A DNA stretch of 64,000 nucleotides from Paractinoplanes maris (GTDB lineage Bacteria > Actinomycetota > Actinomycetes > Mycobacteriales > Micromonosporaceae), in contig NZ_JALPVL010000015.1 of NCBI RefSeq assembly GCF_023544465.1, positions 186,001 through 250,000 on the forward strand, in the 5' to 3' direction. Position numbers and translations under genes: made by a program. This document shows, piece after piece, positions 15,087 to 23,265 of the stretch (position 1 is its first letter; the number at the start of each line of letters is the position of its first letter). Under the pieces are notes generated by a model that ran no database searches, had not been told where the DNA came from, and was given only the letters and a program-made list of their open reading frames with translations.

Positions 15087-17567
15087 GTGAAGACTTCACT
15101 TTCTTGGCTGCGGGAGTTCGTCGAGCTGCCCGCCGACCTCACCGCCCAGCAGCTCGACGACGCCCTGACCAACGCGGGCATGGAGGTCGAGTCGATCGTC
15201 GACCAGGCCGCCACCGTCCAGGGTGACCTGGTCGTCGGCCGGGTGCTGACCATCGAGGAGCTCACCGGTTTCAAGAAGCCGATCCGCTTCACCACCGTCG
15301 ACGTGGGCCGGGCCGAGCCGCAGGAGATCGTCTGCGGCGCCCGCAACTTCAGCGAGGGCGACCTGGTCGCGGTGATCCTGCCCGGCGGCGAGCTGCCCGG
15401 CGGCTTCAAGATCGGCGCGCGCAAGACGTACGGCCGCAACTCCCACGGCATGATCTGCTCGGCCGCCGAGCTCGGTCTGAGCGGCGACCACTCGGGCATC
15501 ATCGTGCTGCCGCCCGGTGCGGCCGAGCCGGGAGCCGACGCGCGTCCCGTCGTGGGCCTGTCCGAGGTGCTCGTCGAGGTCGAGATCACGCCCGACCGCG
15601 GCTACGAGATGAGCCTGCGCGGTCTGGCCCGCGAGCTCTCGTACGCGTTCGACGCCGCCTACACCGACCCGGCCACGCTGGTCACGGCGCCCGGGCCGAC
15701 GGACGGGATCCCGTACGAGGTCGAGATCGAGGACACGGTCGGCTGCGACCGGTTCTCGGCGCGGGTCGTGCGGGGCATCGACCCGGACGCGCAGTCACCC
15801 GAGTGGATGCAGAAGCGCCTGATCGCGTCGGGCATCCGTGCCATCTCGCTGCCGGTCGACATCACCAACTACCTGATGCTCGAGCTCGGTCAGCCGATGC
15901 ACGTCTTCGACCTCGACCGGCTCAGCGGCGGCCTGGTCGTGCGCCGGGCCCGGCCGGGCGAGAAGCTGACCACGCTGGACGGTGTGGCCCGGGTGCTCGA
16001 CGCCGAGGACATGGTGATCTGCGACGACACCGGCCCGATCTCGCTGGCCGCGGTGATGGGCGGCGAGACCAGCGAGTGGCAGCCCGGCACCGTCGACGTG
16101 CTGCTCGAGGCCGCCCACTGGGACCCGGTGATGGTCGGCCGCACCGCCCGCCGGCACAAGCTGTTCAGCGAGGCCGCGAAGCGCTGGGAGCGCGGCGTCG
16201 ACCCGCAGCTCACCCTGGTCGCGCTCGAGCGGGCCGTGCAGATCCTGACCGAGCACGCGGGAGGCACCGCCGACGACAAGGTCCTCGACATCGACCACGT
16301 CGTCGCCCCGGCCACCATCGCGCTCGACCCGGCCCTGCCCGCGCGCAGCATCGGGCTGGCCTACGACGCCGATCAGGTGGCCGCGCTGCTGTCCCGGGTC
16401 GGCTGCACGGTCACCGGGGCCGCGCCGTTCGAGGTCACCCCGCCGTCCTGGCGCCCCGACCTGCTCGCCCCGATCGACCTGGTCGAAGAGGTGGCCCGGC
16501 TCGGCGGCTACAACGACATCCCGTCGCTGCTGCCCCCGGCCCGCGGTGGCAGCGGCGTCACCCCGCAGCAGCGGCGGCGGCGCTCGGTGGGCCGGGCGCT
16601 GGCCGAGAACGGCTACGTCGAGGTGCTGTCCTACCCCTTCGTGGCGCCGTCGGCGGCCGACCAGCTCGGCTACCCGGCCGACGACCCGCGGCGCAGCGCC
16701 GTGCGGCTGACCAACCCGCTCTCCGAGCAGGAGCCGCTGCTGCGCACGTCGCTGCTGCCGACGTTGCTCGGCACGCTCAAGCGCAACCTGGGCCGGGGTC
16801 ATCGTGACCTGGCGCTGTTCGAGACGGGCACGGTGTTCCTGCCGCGCCTGGCCGAGACGGCGCCGCCGGTGATGGGCGTCGACCGCCGTCCGTCCGAGGC
16901 GGAGTGGACCGCGGCCAACTCGATCGTGCCCGCCCAGCCGTGGCATCTCGCGGTCACGCTCACCGGTGACGCCGAGCCGGCCGGCTGGTGGGGCCCGGGC
17001 CGGGCGGCGTCATGGGCCGACGCGGTCGAGGCGGCCCGGATCGCGCTGTCGGCGGCCGGGGTCACGGCCGACCGGGTCACCGTGGGCGCGGACGAGCTGG
17101 CACCGTGGCACCCCGGCCGGTGTGCCGCGATCTCGGTGGACGGCGTCGTCGTCGGTCACGCGGGTGAGCTGCACCCGGCGGTGGTGTCGGCCTACGAGCT
17201 GCCCAAGCGCACCTGCGCGGCCGAGCTCGACCTCGACGCGCTGCCGCTGCCGCCGGTCACCCAGGCCAAGCGGATCTCGTCGTTCCCGCCCGCGCTGATC
17301 GACGTGGCGCTGGTCGTCGACCGGTCCACGTCGGCCGCCGTGGTCGAGGCCGCGCTGGCCGACGGGGCGGGCGAGCTGCTCGAGTCGCTGTCGCTGTTCG
17401 ACCTGTACGAGTCGGACCAGCTCGGCGCGGACAAGAAGTCGCTGGCCTACAAGCTGACGTTCCGCGCTCCCGACCGCACTCTCACCACCGAGGAGACGCT
17501 GGCCGCCCGCGACGCCGCCGTGGCCGCGGCCGCCGCCCGTTTCGGCGCGACGCTGCGCGGCGCCTGA
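15087..17567 (+). CDS. pheT: Phenylalanyl-tRNA synthetase beta subunit
   Basis: 826 residues from GTG 15087 (GGAGG at 15072-15076). Domains in order: N-terminal SLSWLREFVELPADL; OB-fold tRNA-binding/EMAP-like domain ~40-150; B3/B4 editing domain with ITPDRGYEMSLRGLARELS; B5 domain around TPPSWRPDLLAPIDLVEEVARLGGY (~450); inactive class II core; C-terminal ferredoxin-fold anticodon-binding domain (FPPALIDVALVVD to the end). Complete and of usual length. Ends just before a 14-bp terminator. Confidence 0.97.
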   Translation: MKTSLSWLREFVELPADLTAQQLDDALTNAGMEVESIVDQAATVQGDLVVGRVLTIEELTGFKKPIRFTTVDVGRAEPQEIVCGARNFSEGDLVAVILPGGELPGGFKIGARKTYGRNSHGMICSAAELGLSGDHSGIIVLPPGAAEPGADARPVVGLSEVLVEVEITPDRGYEMSLRGLARELSYAFDAAYTDPATLVTAPGPTDGIPYEVEIEDTVGCDRFSARVVRGIDPDAQSPEWMQKRLIASGIRAISLPVDITNYLMLELGQPMHVFDLDRLSGGLVVRRARPGEKLTTLDGVARVLDAEDMVICDDTGPISLAAVMGGETSEWQPGTVDVLLEAAHWDPVMVGRTARRHKLFSEAAKRWERGVDPQLTLVALERAVQILTEHAGGTADDKVLDIDHVVAPATIALDPALPARSIGLAYDADQVAALLSRVGCTVTGAAPFEVTPPSWRPDLLAPIDLVEEVARLGGYNDIPSLLPPARGGSGVTPQQRRRRSVGRALAENGYVEVLSYPFVAPSAADQLGYPADDPRRSAVRLTNPLSEQEPLLRTSLLPTLLGTLKRNLGRGHRDLALFETGTVFLPRLAETAPPVMGVDRRPSEAEWTAANSIVPAQPWHLAVTLTGDAEPAGWWGPGRAASWADAVEAARIALSAAGVTADRVTVGADELAPWHPGRCAAISVDGVVVGHAGELHPAVVSAYELPKRTCAAELDLDALPLPPVTQAKRISSFPPALIDVALVVDRSTSAAVVEAALADGAGELLESLSLFDLYESDQLGADKKSLAYKLTFRAPDRTLTTEETLAARDAAVAAAAARFGATLRGA

Positions 17568-17576
17568 GATCTCGAA

Positions 17577-17612
17577 CGAGACGCCGGGCCTGTTCGCGGG
17601 CCCGGCGTCTCG
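17577..17612. terminator. Strong bidirectional terminator after pheT
   Basis: Perfect 14-bp stem CGAGACGCCGGGCC / GGCCCGGCGTCTCG (17577-17590 and 17599-17612), loop TGTTCGCG, followed by CGTTTCAG. It ends 4 nt before the stop codon of the converging minus-strand gene, so it probably serves both. Confidence 0.85.
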
Positions 17613-17616
17613 CGTT

Positions 17617-17901
17617 TCAGTGTCCCGCCGCGACTCCCGTGCCGCCGCAGTCCGGGCACAGCGTGGCCGGACGGTGCTTGTCCTCGAAGCCGTCGCCGAT
17701 GAAGGTCAGCGTGCGTTCCGGTTCCCCGCCGCGCCATCCGGTGCCGTGGCAGGGCAGGCACTGCACGCGCGGCGCTCCGCGCTGACCGGCTGATCGGCCG
17801 CGCCGGCTCCGGACCGCCCACGTGGTCTCGCCGGCCTGCCCGGCGACGACGACAACGAGCGCGGCCACGACCAGCAGGACGGTCAGCAGGATCCACGTCA
17901 T
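17617..17901 (-). CDS. Small membrane protein with DnaJ-like CxxCxGxG motifs
   Basis: 94 residues from ATG 17901 (GGAGAA 9 nt upstream). One TM helix (~2-25, TWILLTVLLVVAALVVVVAG) followed by a basic linker and two zinc-finger-type motifs, CLPCHGTG and CPDCGGTG, each matching the DnaJ/thiol CxxCxGxG repeat; two repeats could bind one zinc. Function unknown, possibly a membrane-anchored redox or chaperone-like element. Starts divergently from the HerA-type unit across a 292-bp gap. The frame is open further upstream, but the ATG with ribosome site is preferred. Confidence 0.7.
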   Translation of the reverse strand: MTWILLTVLLVVAALVVVVAGQAGETTWAVRSRRGRSAGQRGAPRVQCLPCHGTGWRGGEPERTLTFIGDGFEDKHRPATLCPDCGGTGVAAGH

Positions 17902-17951
17902 GGGTAGACATTCTCCGGCGCACCGGCCCGTTTTCGGCGCCCGCCGAGCAG

Positions 17952-17973
17952 CCTCCGGGAATGTACCCGGAGG
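17952..17973. repeat. Inverted repeat in divergent intergenic region
   Basis: Perfect 8-bp arms CCTCCGGG/CCCGGAGG around AATGTA, 51 nt upstream of the minus-strand small membrane gene. May be an operator or an RNA hairpin in the 5' untranslated region. The remainder of 17902-18193 holds a second inverted repeat (listed separately) and no gene. Confidence 0.4.
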
Positions 17974-18124
17974 AATGACGGCCGTTTCGCACCGGACATA
18001 TCGCTTCTTATCCCGGCGAACCCGCCGCGTGGTCAGCCGATGCCACCGTTCGGACAGCTCGGCTCCGCCGGTGGACCAGAAACGCACACGGCCGAAGTAC
18101 TCCTCCTTTCATCGTCTCGTGACG

Positions 18125-18148
18125 GTTGGTTGACTGTCGGCAACCAAC
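18125..18148. promoter_or_regulatory. Operator-like inverted repeat before the HerA unit
   Basis: Perfect 8-bp inverted repeat GTTGGTTG - ACTGTCGG - CAACCAAC, ending 45 nt before the ATG at 18194. It is AT-rich against its surroundings and overlaps a -35-like TTGACT (18130-18135), though no well-spaced -10 is obvious (TATGCC at 18150). Geometry fits a dimeric HTH repressor; the regulator is not identified. Confidence 0.5.
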
Positions 18149-18193
18149 TTATGCCGATCATCACCTTTGTCCGAGAACACGGAGATTGCCGAC

Positions 18194-20200
18194 ATGACCG
18201 TCGTGCCCCGCCCGAGCCCCCTGCCCCTGCTGGCCACGCCCGGCGAGCGGCTCGGCTGGATCTTCAACGACCGCAACCTCTACCGGCGGAAGTTCCTGGA
18301 GTCGCCGCCGCAACCGGCGCCGCTGCCGTCGCACCTGCTCGACCGGCTGAATCGGGCGCAGGCCAACCAGGCCAAGCGGGTTCTGACCGCGCTGGGCGTC
18401 GGCGTCGGTCTGTCCTTCCTGTTGGCTTGCTGCGGCAGCGCTGCCTCGAGGGGTGACACCAGCAGCGGCGGCAGCGCCATGATGGTTCTCGGCTTCGTCG
18501 TCTTCGTCGGGGGTGTGGCCGGCGCGGTCCTGGCCGGACTCATGCCCTCGTTCGCCAAGAAGGCCATCGAGACCGAGCAGGCTCGCCTCCAGCACGAGTA
18601 CAGCCAGGCCTACGCGGCCTGGGACGCCCGCCGGCAGTGGCACGAGCAGCAGCAACAGCAGGCCACCGACGCGATGGTCGAATGGGCCGCGGCCACACCG
18701 TCGCCCGGCACCCGGCGGGTCGACATCATCGGCGGCACCACCTATGGGTGGGAGGCTGTGCTCACCGTCTTCGGTGGCTCGCTGCTGGCCACCCGGGGCC
18801 CGATGACCCTCGTCGACTTCACCGGTGAGGCTCTCTGCGCCGAGCTCACCCAGCTCGCCACCGAGACCCGGCGGACCGTCCGCGAACTGCGCCTACCCAC
18901 CCAGCTGGCCGAATTCGACCTGGTCGGCGGTCTGGAATCCGGCGAGCTGGTGGACTGCCTGGTCGAGGCCATGCACGGCGACGCACAGAGCAGCAGCCGG
19001 GCCGAACGCTCGCAGGACACGCTCCTGCTGCGCGAGATCTGCGGCATCCTCGCGCCGGACCTCAGCGTCGCCCGCTTGCTGGGTGCGTTGCGGGTCCTCA
19101 CCGACCGCCCGGTCCAGGCGGCACTCACCCCGGACGAGTCCGAGCGGCTGCTCGAGCTGCAGCCCGACGAGAGCCGTCGTCAGATGCACCAGCACCTGCG
19201 CCGGATCGAGGCGTTCCTCAACCCGTTCGAGACGATGGGCAGCCGGTCGAACGCGCCCGCCCCGGCCGACCTCACCTGCCTGGTCACCGACGGCCAGGGT
19301 GGTAACGCCCAGAACGAGCTGCTCAAGGACCTGATGGTGCAGTGGCTGGCCCGCCTGGTGCGGCGCGACGCCCGGCCGATGGGGTCGCTCGTGCTGCTCG
19401 GCGCCGACGAGGTGCACCACCGCTCGATCGAGAAGCTGAGCACGCTCTGCGAACGGCACGGGGTGCGGCTGGTGCTGTTCTTCAGCCACCTCCGCGAGGA
19501 GTCACTGCACACCATCGGCGGCGGCGAGGTCGCGTTGATGCGCCTGGGCAACCACCAGGAGGCCAACCAGGCCGCCGACTACATCGGCAAGGGCCACAAG
19601 TTCGTGCTGAGCCAGCTCACCCGCACACTTGGCGGCAACGACACGCACACGCTGGCCGACACCCACGGGGAGACCTGGACCGAGGGCGGATCGGACGGCA
19701 AGAGCTACAGCCGGCAGGGCAGCTCGCGCAACTACGGCCGCAACTGGAGCAAGAGCCGCAACTGGAGCCAGACCGAGTCGACCGCCCGAGGCACGAACTG
19801 GAGCGACGCCAGCTCGGTGCAACGCGTCTACGAATACACCCTCGAACCGCGGGTGCTGCAAGACCTTCCCGAGTACGCGATGGTGCTGGTCAAGAGCCAC
19901 GGCCGGGGCTCGGTGATCCAGGCCGTCGAGGTCGACCCGGCGATCGTGACGCTGCCCCGCGTCTCGATGGAACCGGTCGAACCGCTGCCGCTGCCCGACC
20001 CGTCCGAGGCCGTCATCCCCGCCACCAGGCAGCCCAGCCAGGTCACCGTCTCGCAGCCACAGCCGCTGGCCGGGCACGAGCAGACCGCGCAGGCGGCCAC
20101 CGGCCACACCCTGCAGGGCTGGGGCGCCGCGCCGTCCGGCGCGCCTCAGCCGCAGTATCAGCAGCAGCCCTACCAGGGCCCGTGGGGTGGTCCGCAGTGA
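18194..20200 (+). CDS. VirD4/TraM-recognition-like membrane protein, P-loop degenerate
   Basis: 668 residues from ATG 18194 (ACGGAG upstream; TTG 18167 possible). Two TM helices (~64-80 and ~96-117) with a short Ser/Gly loop between them, then a Gln-rich amphipathic/coiled segment (~120-160). A P-loop-like fold follows, but the Walker A equivalent reads GGTTYGWEAV (180-189) with no GK(S/T); Walker B-like SLVLLGADEV is at 398-407. Segment ~425-475 (VRLVLFFSHLREES...VALMRLGNHQEANQAADYIG) resembles the TraG/VirD4 C-terminal TraM-recognition region. A Ser/Asn/Trp-rich linker (~490-545, e.g. SRNWSQTEST) and a Pro/Gln-rich tail end it. Overlaps the ATPase gene by GTGA. Probably a non-hydrolysing membrane platform; role unknown. 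Confidence 0.6.
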   Translation: MTVVPRPSPLPLLATPGERLGWIFNDRNLYRRKFLESPPQPAPLPSHLLDRLNRAQANQAKRVLTALGVGVGLSFLLACCGSAASRGDTSSGGSAMMVLGFVVFVGGVAGAVLAGLMPSFAKKAIETEQARLQHEYSQAYAAWDARRQWHEQQQQQATDAMVEWAAATPSPGTRRVDIIGGTTYGWEAVLTVFGGSLLATRGPMTLVDFTGEALCAELTQLATETRRTVRELRLPTQLAEFDLVGGLESGELVDCLVEAMHGDAQSSSRAERSQDTLLLREICGILAPDLSVARLLGALRVLTDRPVQAALTPDESERLLELQPDESRRQMHQHLRRIEAFLNPFETMGSRSNAPAPADLTCLVTDGQGGNAQNELLKDLMVQWLARLVRRDARPMGSLVLLGADEVHHRSIEKLSTLCERHGVRLVLFFSHLREESLHTIGGGEVALMRLGNHQEANQAADYIGKGHKFVLSQLTRTLGGNDTHTLADTHGETWTEGGSDGKSYSRQGSSRNYGRNWSKSRNWSQTESTARGTNWSDASSVQRVYEYTLEPRVLQDLPEYAMVLVKSHGRGSVIQAVEVDPAIVTLPRVSMEPVEPLPLPDPSEAVIPATRQPSQVTVSQPQPLAGHEQTAQAATGHTLQGWGAAPSGAPQPQYQQQPYQGPWGGPQ

Positions 20201-23034
20201 CCGAGGCGAACCGGTTGATCAGCACCATGACGATCAACCGGGTGCTCGAGCTGCCGCGCCGGCCCCCGTCGGCGAACGATGACCCGGCGCACGACGTCGG
20301 CCGCCGGCGACGGCTGGCCGGCATCGTGTCGGCCTATCACGGTGCCGCCAGCTTGCTCCTGGGCTGGCGCCGGCCCTCGGCCGGCGCCCCGATCGACGTC
20401 TTCTCGGCCGGGGGCATCGCCGGTGCCGCCGGCGAGGGGATGAGCCCGCTCTCCCTGCCTCCGGGCGGTCGCGGCCGGCCGTACGCGCCGGGTGAGCTGC
20501 TGGACGACCTGCGGGCGATGCCGTGCTGGACGCGGCTGGCCGGGCTGACCGACGGGCTGCTGACCGACGAGCCGGGCCCGGACGACGACGTCCGGCCCAC
20601 CTTGGACGAGTGCCTGCTGCACGTCTGGCACGCCGGGTTCGCCTGGCTCGTGCTGGCCGAGCCGGTGCCGAACGCCGAGATCCTCACCGTGGCCAAGGCG
20701 GTCGCCCTGGAAGAGCGGCAGGCCCAGTCCAAGGCCCAGTCGCCCGAGCAGGCGGTCGCGGCCGCCCGGCTCCAGCGCCGGCACCGCGAGCTCCAGCAGG
20801 CCCGGTCCACCGGCCTGTGGCGTGTGCACCTGCTCGCCGGCGGGCCGTCCCCGGCGGCGGCCACGGCGGTCGCCGGTCTGCTCTGCGCGTCGGCCGACCT
20901 CGGCCGCCAGCCCTACGTCCTGACGCCCACCGGCGTGACCGGCGGATTCGACGAGATCCTGGCCCGCGACGACCTGCCCGACTCGCCTGCCCTGGCCGGC
21001 TCGCCGCTGCTGGCCGCGCTCGCGGTCGCTCCGATCGAGGAGGTGCCGGGCCTGCGCTTCGCCCTGCGCCCGGAGTTCGATTTGACGCCGGAAACCGGAT
21101 CGGGTGCGGCTTCGGTCGCGGTCGGCACGGTGCTCGACCGCAACGAACGACCGGCAGGCTCCTTCGAGGTGCCGCGGAGCAGCCTCAACCGGCACACCTT
21201 CGTCTGCGGCGCGACCGGCGCGGGCAAGTCCCAGACCGTCCGCAACCTGCTCGAGAACGCCGCCCGGCAGAGCATCCCGTGGCTGGTCGTCGAGCCCGCC
21301 AAGGCCGAGTACCGGCAGATGGCCGACCGGATCGGCGGCGACCGCGTGGTGGTCGTGCGCCCCGGGGATCCGCTCACCCCGCCGGCCGGGTTCAACCCGC
21401 TGCGACCGGCCGAGGGGTTCCCGCTGCAAACCCACCTCGACCTCACCCGATCGCTGTTCCTGGCCGCGTTCGAAGCCGAGGAGCCGTTCCCCCAGGTGCT
21501 CAGTGCCGCGCTGACCCGCTGCTACGAGGAGCTGGGCTGGGACCTCACGCTGAGCGAGTCCCGGACGGCCGGCCACCGGCCTCGCTATCCCACCCTGGGT
21601 GACCTGCAACGGGTGGCCGACTCGGTGGTGGAACAGATCGGGTACGGCCGGGAGATCACTGACAACGTCCGCGGCTTCATCCGGGTGCGGCTGTCCAGTC
21701 TGCGCCAGGGCACCACCGGACGGTTCTTCGAGGGCGGCCACCCGCTGGACTTCGCCGAGCTGATGCGCCGCAACGTGGTCTTCGAGATCGAGGACGTGGG
21801 CGACGACCGGGACAAGGCGTTCCTCATGGGCGGCCTGCTCATCCAGCTCACCGAGCACCTAAGGGTGGAGATGCGGCGCGATCCCGGGACGGCCCGGCTC
21901 GGCCTGCGGCACCTGAGCGTCTTCGAGGAAGCCCACCGGCTGCTGCGCCGCACCGAGCAGGCGGGGCCGGCGGCGCACGCGGTCGAGCTGTTCGCCGCCC
22001 TGCTGGCCGAGATTCGCGCGTACGGCGAAGGTTTGATCATCGCCGAGCAGATCCCCTGCAAGCTGGTGCCCGACGTCATCAAGAACACCGCCGTCAAGAT
22101 CATGCACCGGCTCCCCGCCGCCGACGACCGGGACGCGGTCGGCGCCACCACCAACCTCACCGACCGCCAGTCCGAGTTCCTGGTCACCCTGCCCGCGGGC
22201 ACAGCGGCGGTCTTCGCCGACGGCATGGACCAGCCCGTCCTGGTCCGCATGCCCGACGGCACCGCCCGCGAACAGAACGGGCGCACCCCGACCGCCGCGG
22301 CCGACCCGATCATCGGCCGCCGCAGCGACACCTGCGGCGCCGAATGCCGGGCCGGCGCGTGCACGCTTCGGGTGATCCGGACGGCCCAGCGCTACCGGGA
22401 GGACCATCCGTGGGTGACACTGTGGGCCGAGTTCGCCGTGCTGGCGCACCTCACCGGCAAATCTCGCCCGGTGGTGTGGGACGAGAAGGCGGCCGAGCTG
22501 TCCGCCCTGGAACCCCGGTTGCGGGACTGCGTGCTCTCCCAGGCCGTCGACGCGGCAGTGGCCACCCGCTCGGCCGTGCTGGGCACCACGGCAGATCCGT
22601 CCACCCTGGCCCAGCACGTGACGGCGGCGTTCTCCGAGCCCGGCGGCTGCCGGCCCGAGGAACCCGGTTTCATCGCGCCGGCCTATCGCTGCGACCCGAT
22701 CCTGGACGCGCTGACGGGCCACGAGGCCGACGACCCGGCCGACCCTCGGGCGGCGGCCTGGTCGGCGGCGATCGGCCGCGACATCGTGGGGGAGACCATC
22801 GCCGAGCAGACCGGCTGGGTGCGGTTCTGGATGGGCCTCGACCAGGCCGACCCCTCGGTCCGGCTCCAGGTCGCGTTCGGCCGCGAGGTGCCGTCGGCGA
22901 TCGAGCGTGCGGTCGGCACCGACCGATCCGCCTACGACTGGCCGGACCGCCTGGCGGTAGCCCTGATCGACGCCCTCCGCGGCGGCGACTGGATCCCGGA
23001 CCTGCTGGACGCCGCCGTCAAACAATCCGCCTGA
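20197..23034 (+). CDS. HerA/VirB4-like (DUF87) ATPase
   Basis: 945 residues from GTG 20197, overlapping the upstream stop. The N-terminal ~330 residues have no recognised family and include a Gln/Arg-rich helix (~172-203). The HerA-type ATPase core has Walker A GATGAGKS (338-345), VVEPAKAEYR (364-373) and Walker B HLSVFEEAHRLL (572-583), and ends with IIAEQIPCKLVPDVIKNT (614-631) and a conserved R638. A short Cys cluster CGAECRAGAC (713-722) follows, then ~220 residues of unknown fold. HerA/VirB4 motors move DNA or protein as hexamers. With the membrane-bound, P-loop-dead neighbour it probably forms a motor-platform pair; whether for conjugation, secretion or defence is open. Soluble, no TM helix seen. 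Confidence 0.75.
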   Translation: MTEANRLISTMTINRVLELPRRPPSANDDPAHDVGRRRRLAGIVSAYHGAASLLLGWRRPSAGAPIDVFSAGGIAGAAGEGMSPLSLPPGGRGRPYAPGELLDDLRAMPCWTRLAGLTDGLLTDEPGPDDDVRPTLDECLLHVWHAGFAWLVLAEPVPNAEILTVAKAVALEERQAQSKAQSPEQAVAAARLQRRHRELQQARSTGLWRVHLLAGGPSPAAATAVAGLLCASADLGRQPYVLTPTGVTGGFDEILARDDLPDSPALAGSPLLAALAVAPIEEVPGLRFALRPEFDLTPETGSGAASVAVGTVLDRNERPAGSFEVPRSSLNRHTFVCGATGAGKSQTVRNLLENAARQSIPWLVVEPAKAEYRQMADRIGGDRVVVVRPGDPLTPPAGFNPLRPAEGFPLQTHLDLTRSLFLAAFEAEEPFPQVLSAALTRCYEELGWDLTLSESRTAGHRPRYPTLGDLQRVADSVVEQIGYGREITDNVRGFIRVRLSSLRQGTTGRFFEGGHPLDFAELMRRNVVFEIEDVGDDRDKAFLMGGLLIQLTEHLRVEMRRDPGTARLGLRHLSVFEEAHRLLRRTEQAGPAAHAVELFAALLAEIRAYGEGLIIAEQIPCKLVPDVIKNTAVKIMHRLPAADDRDAVGATTNLTDRQSEFLVTLPAGTAAVFADGMDQPVLVRMPDGTAREQNGRTPTAAADPIIGRRSDTCGAECRAGACTLRVIRTAQRYREDHPWVTLWAEFAVLAHLTGKSRPVVWDEKAAELSALEPRLRDCVLSQAVDAAVATRSAVLGTTADPSTLAQHVTAAFSEPGGCRPEEPGFIAPAYRCDPILDALTGHEADDPADPRAAAWSAAIGRDIVGETIAEQTGWVRFWMGLDQADPSVRLQVAFGREVPSAIERAVGTDRSAYDWPDRLAVALIDALRGGDWIPDLLDAAVKQSA

Positions 23035-23242
23035 GCGCTGCCGCCTGCCGGTCCGCTTGAGCGCTGCCGCCTGCCGGTCCGCTTGAGCGTCGCCCCTTGT
23101 TGGTCCGCTTGGGCGTCGCTTCCTGTTGGTCCGCTTGGGCGTCGCTTCCTGTTGGTCCGCTTGGGCTTCGCCCCTAGTTGATCGGCCTGAGCAACTCGCC
23201 CGGTCGATCTGGCTGAGCCGTCCGCCGGATCACATCGTTTGA
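23035..23242 (+). repeat. Eight tandem copies of a 26-bp repeat
   Basis: Eight contiguous 26-bp units start on the base after the ATPase stop codon: 23035, 23061, 23087, 23113, 23139, 23165, 23191 and 23217. Units 1-2 are identical, units 4-5 are identical, and units 6-8 are more diverged. Typical ends are GGTCCGCTTGA or GGTCCGCTTGG. The ATPase's own last codons (CAATCCGCCTGA) look like a preceding partial unit. No spacers, no dyad, not coding. Core resembles the 19-bp array at 55730. Confidence 0.93.
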
Positions 23243-23265
23243 TCAACTCGCTTGAGGAGCCCGCC

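Noticed and set aside
23035..23242. CRISPR array at the 26-bp repeats
   Set aside because: Units are contiguous with no unique spacers and no cas genes are near.
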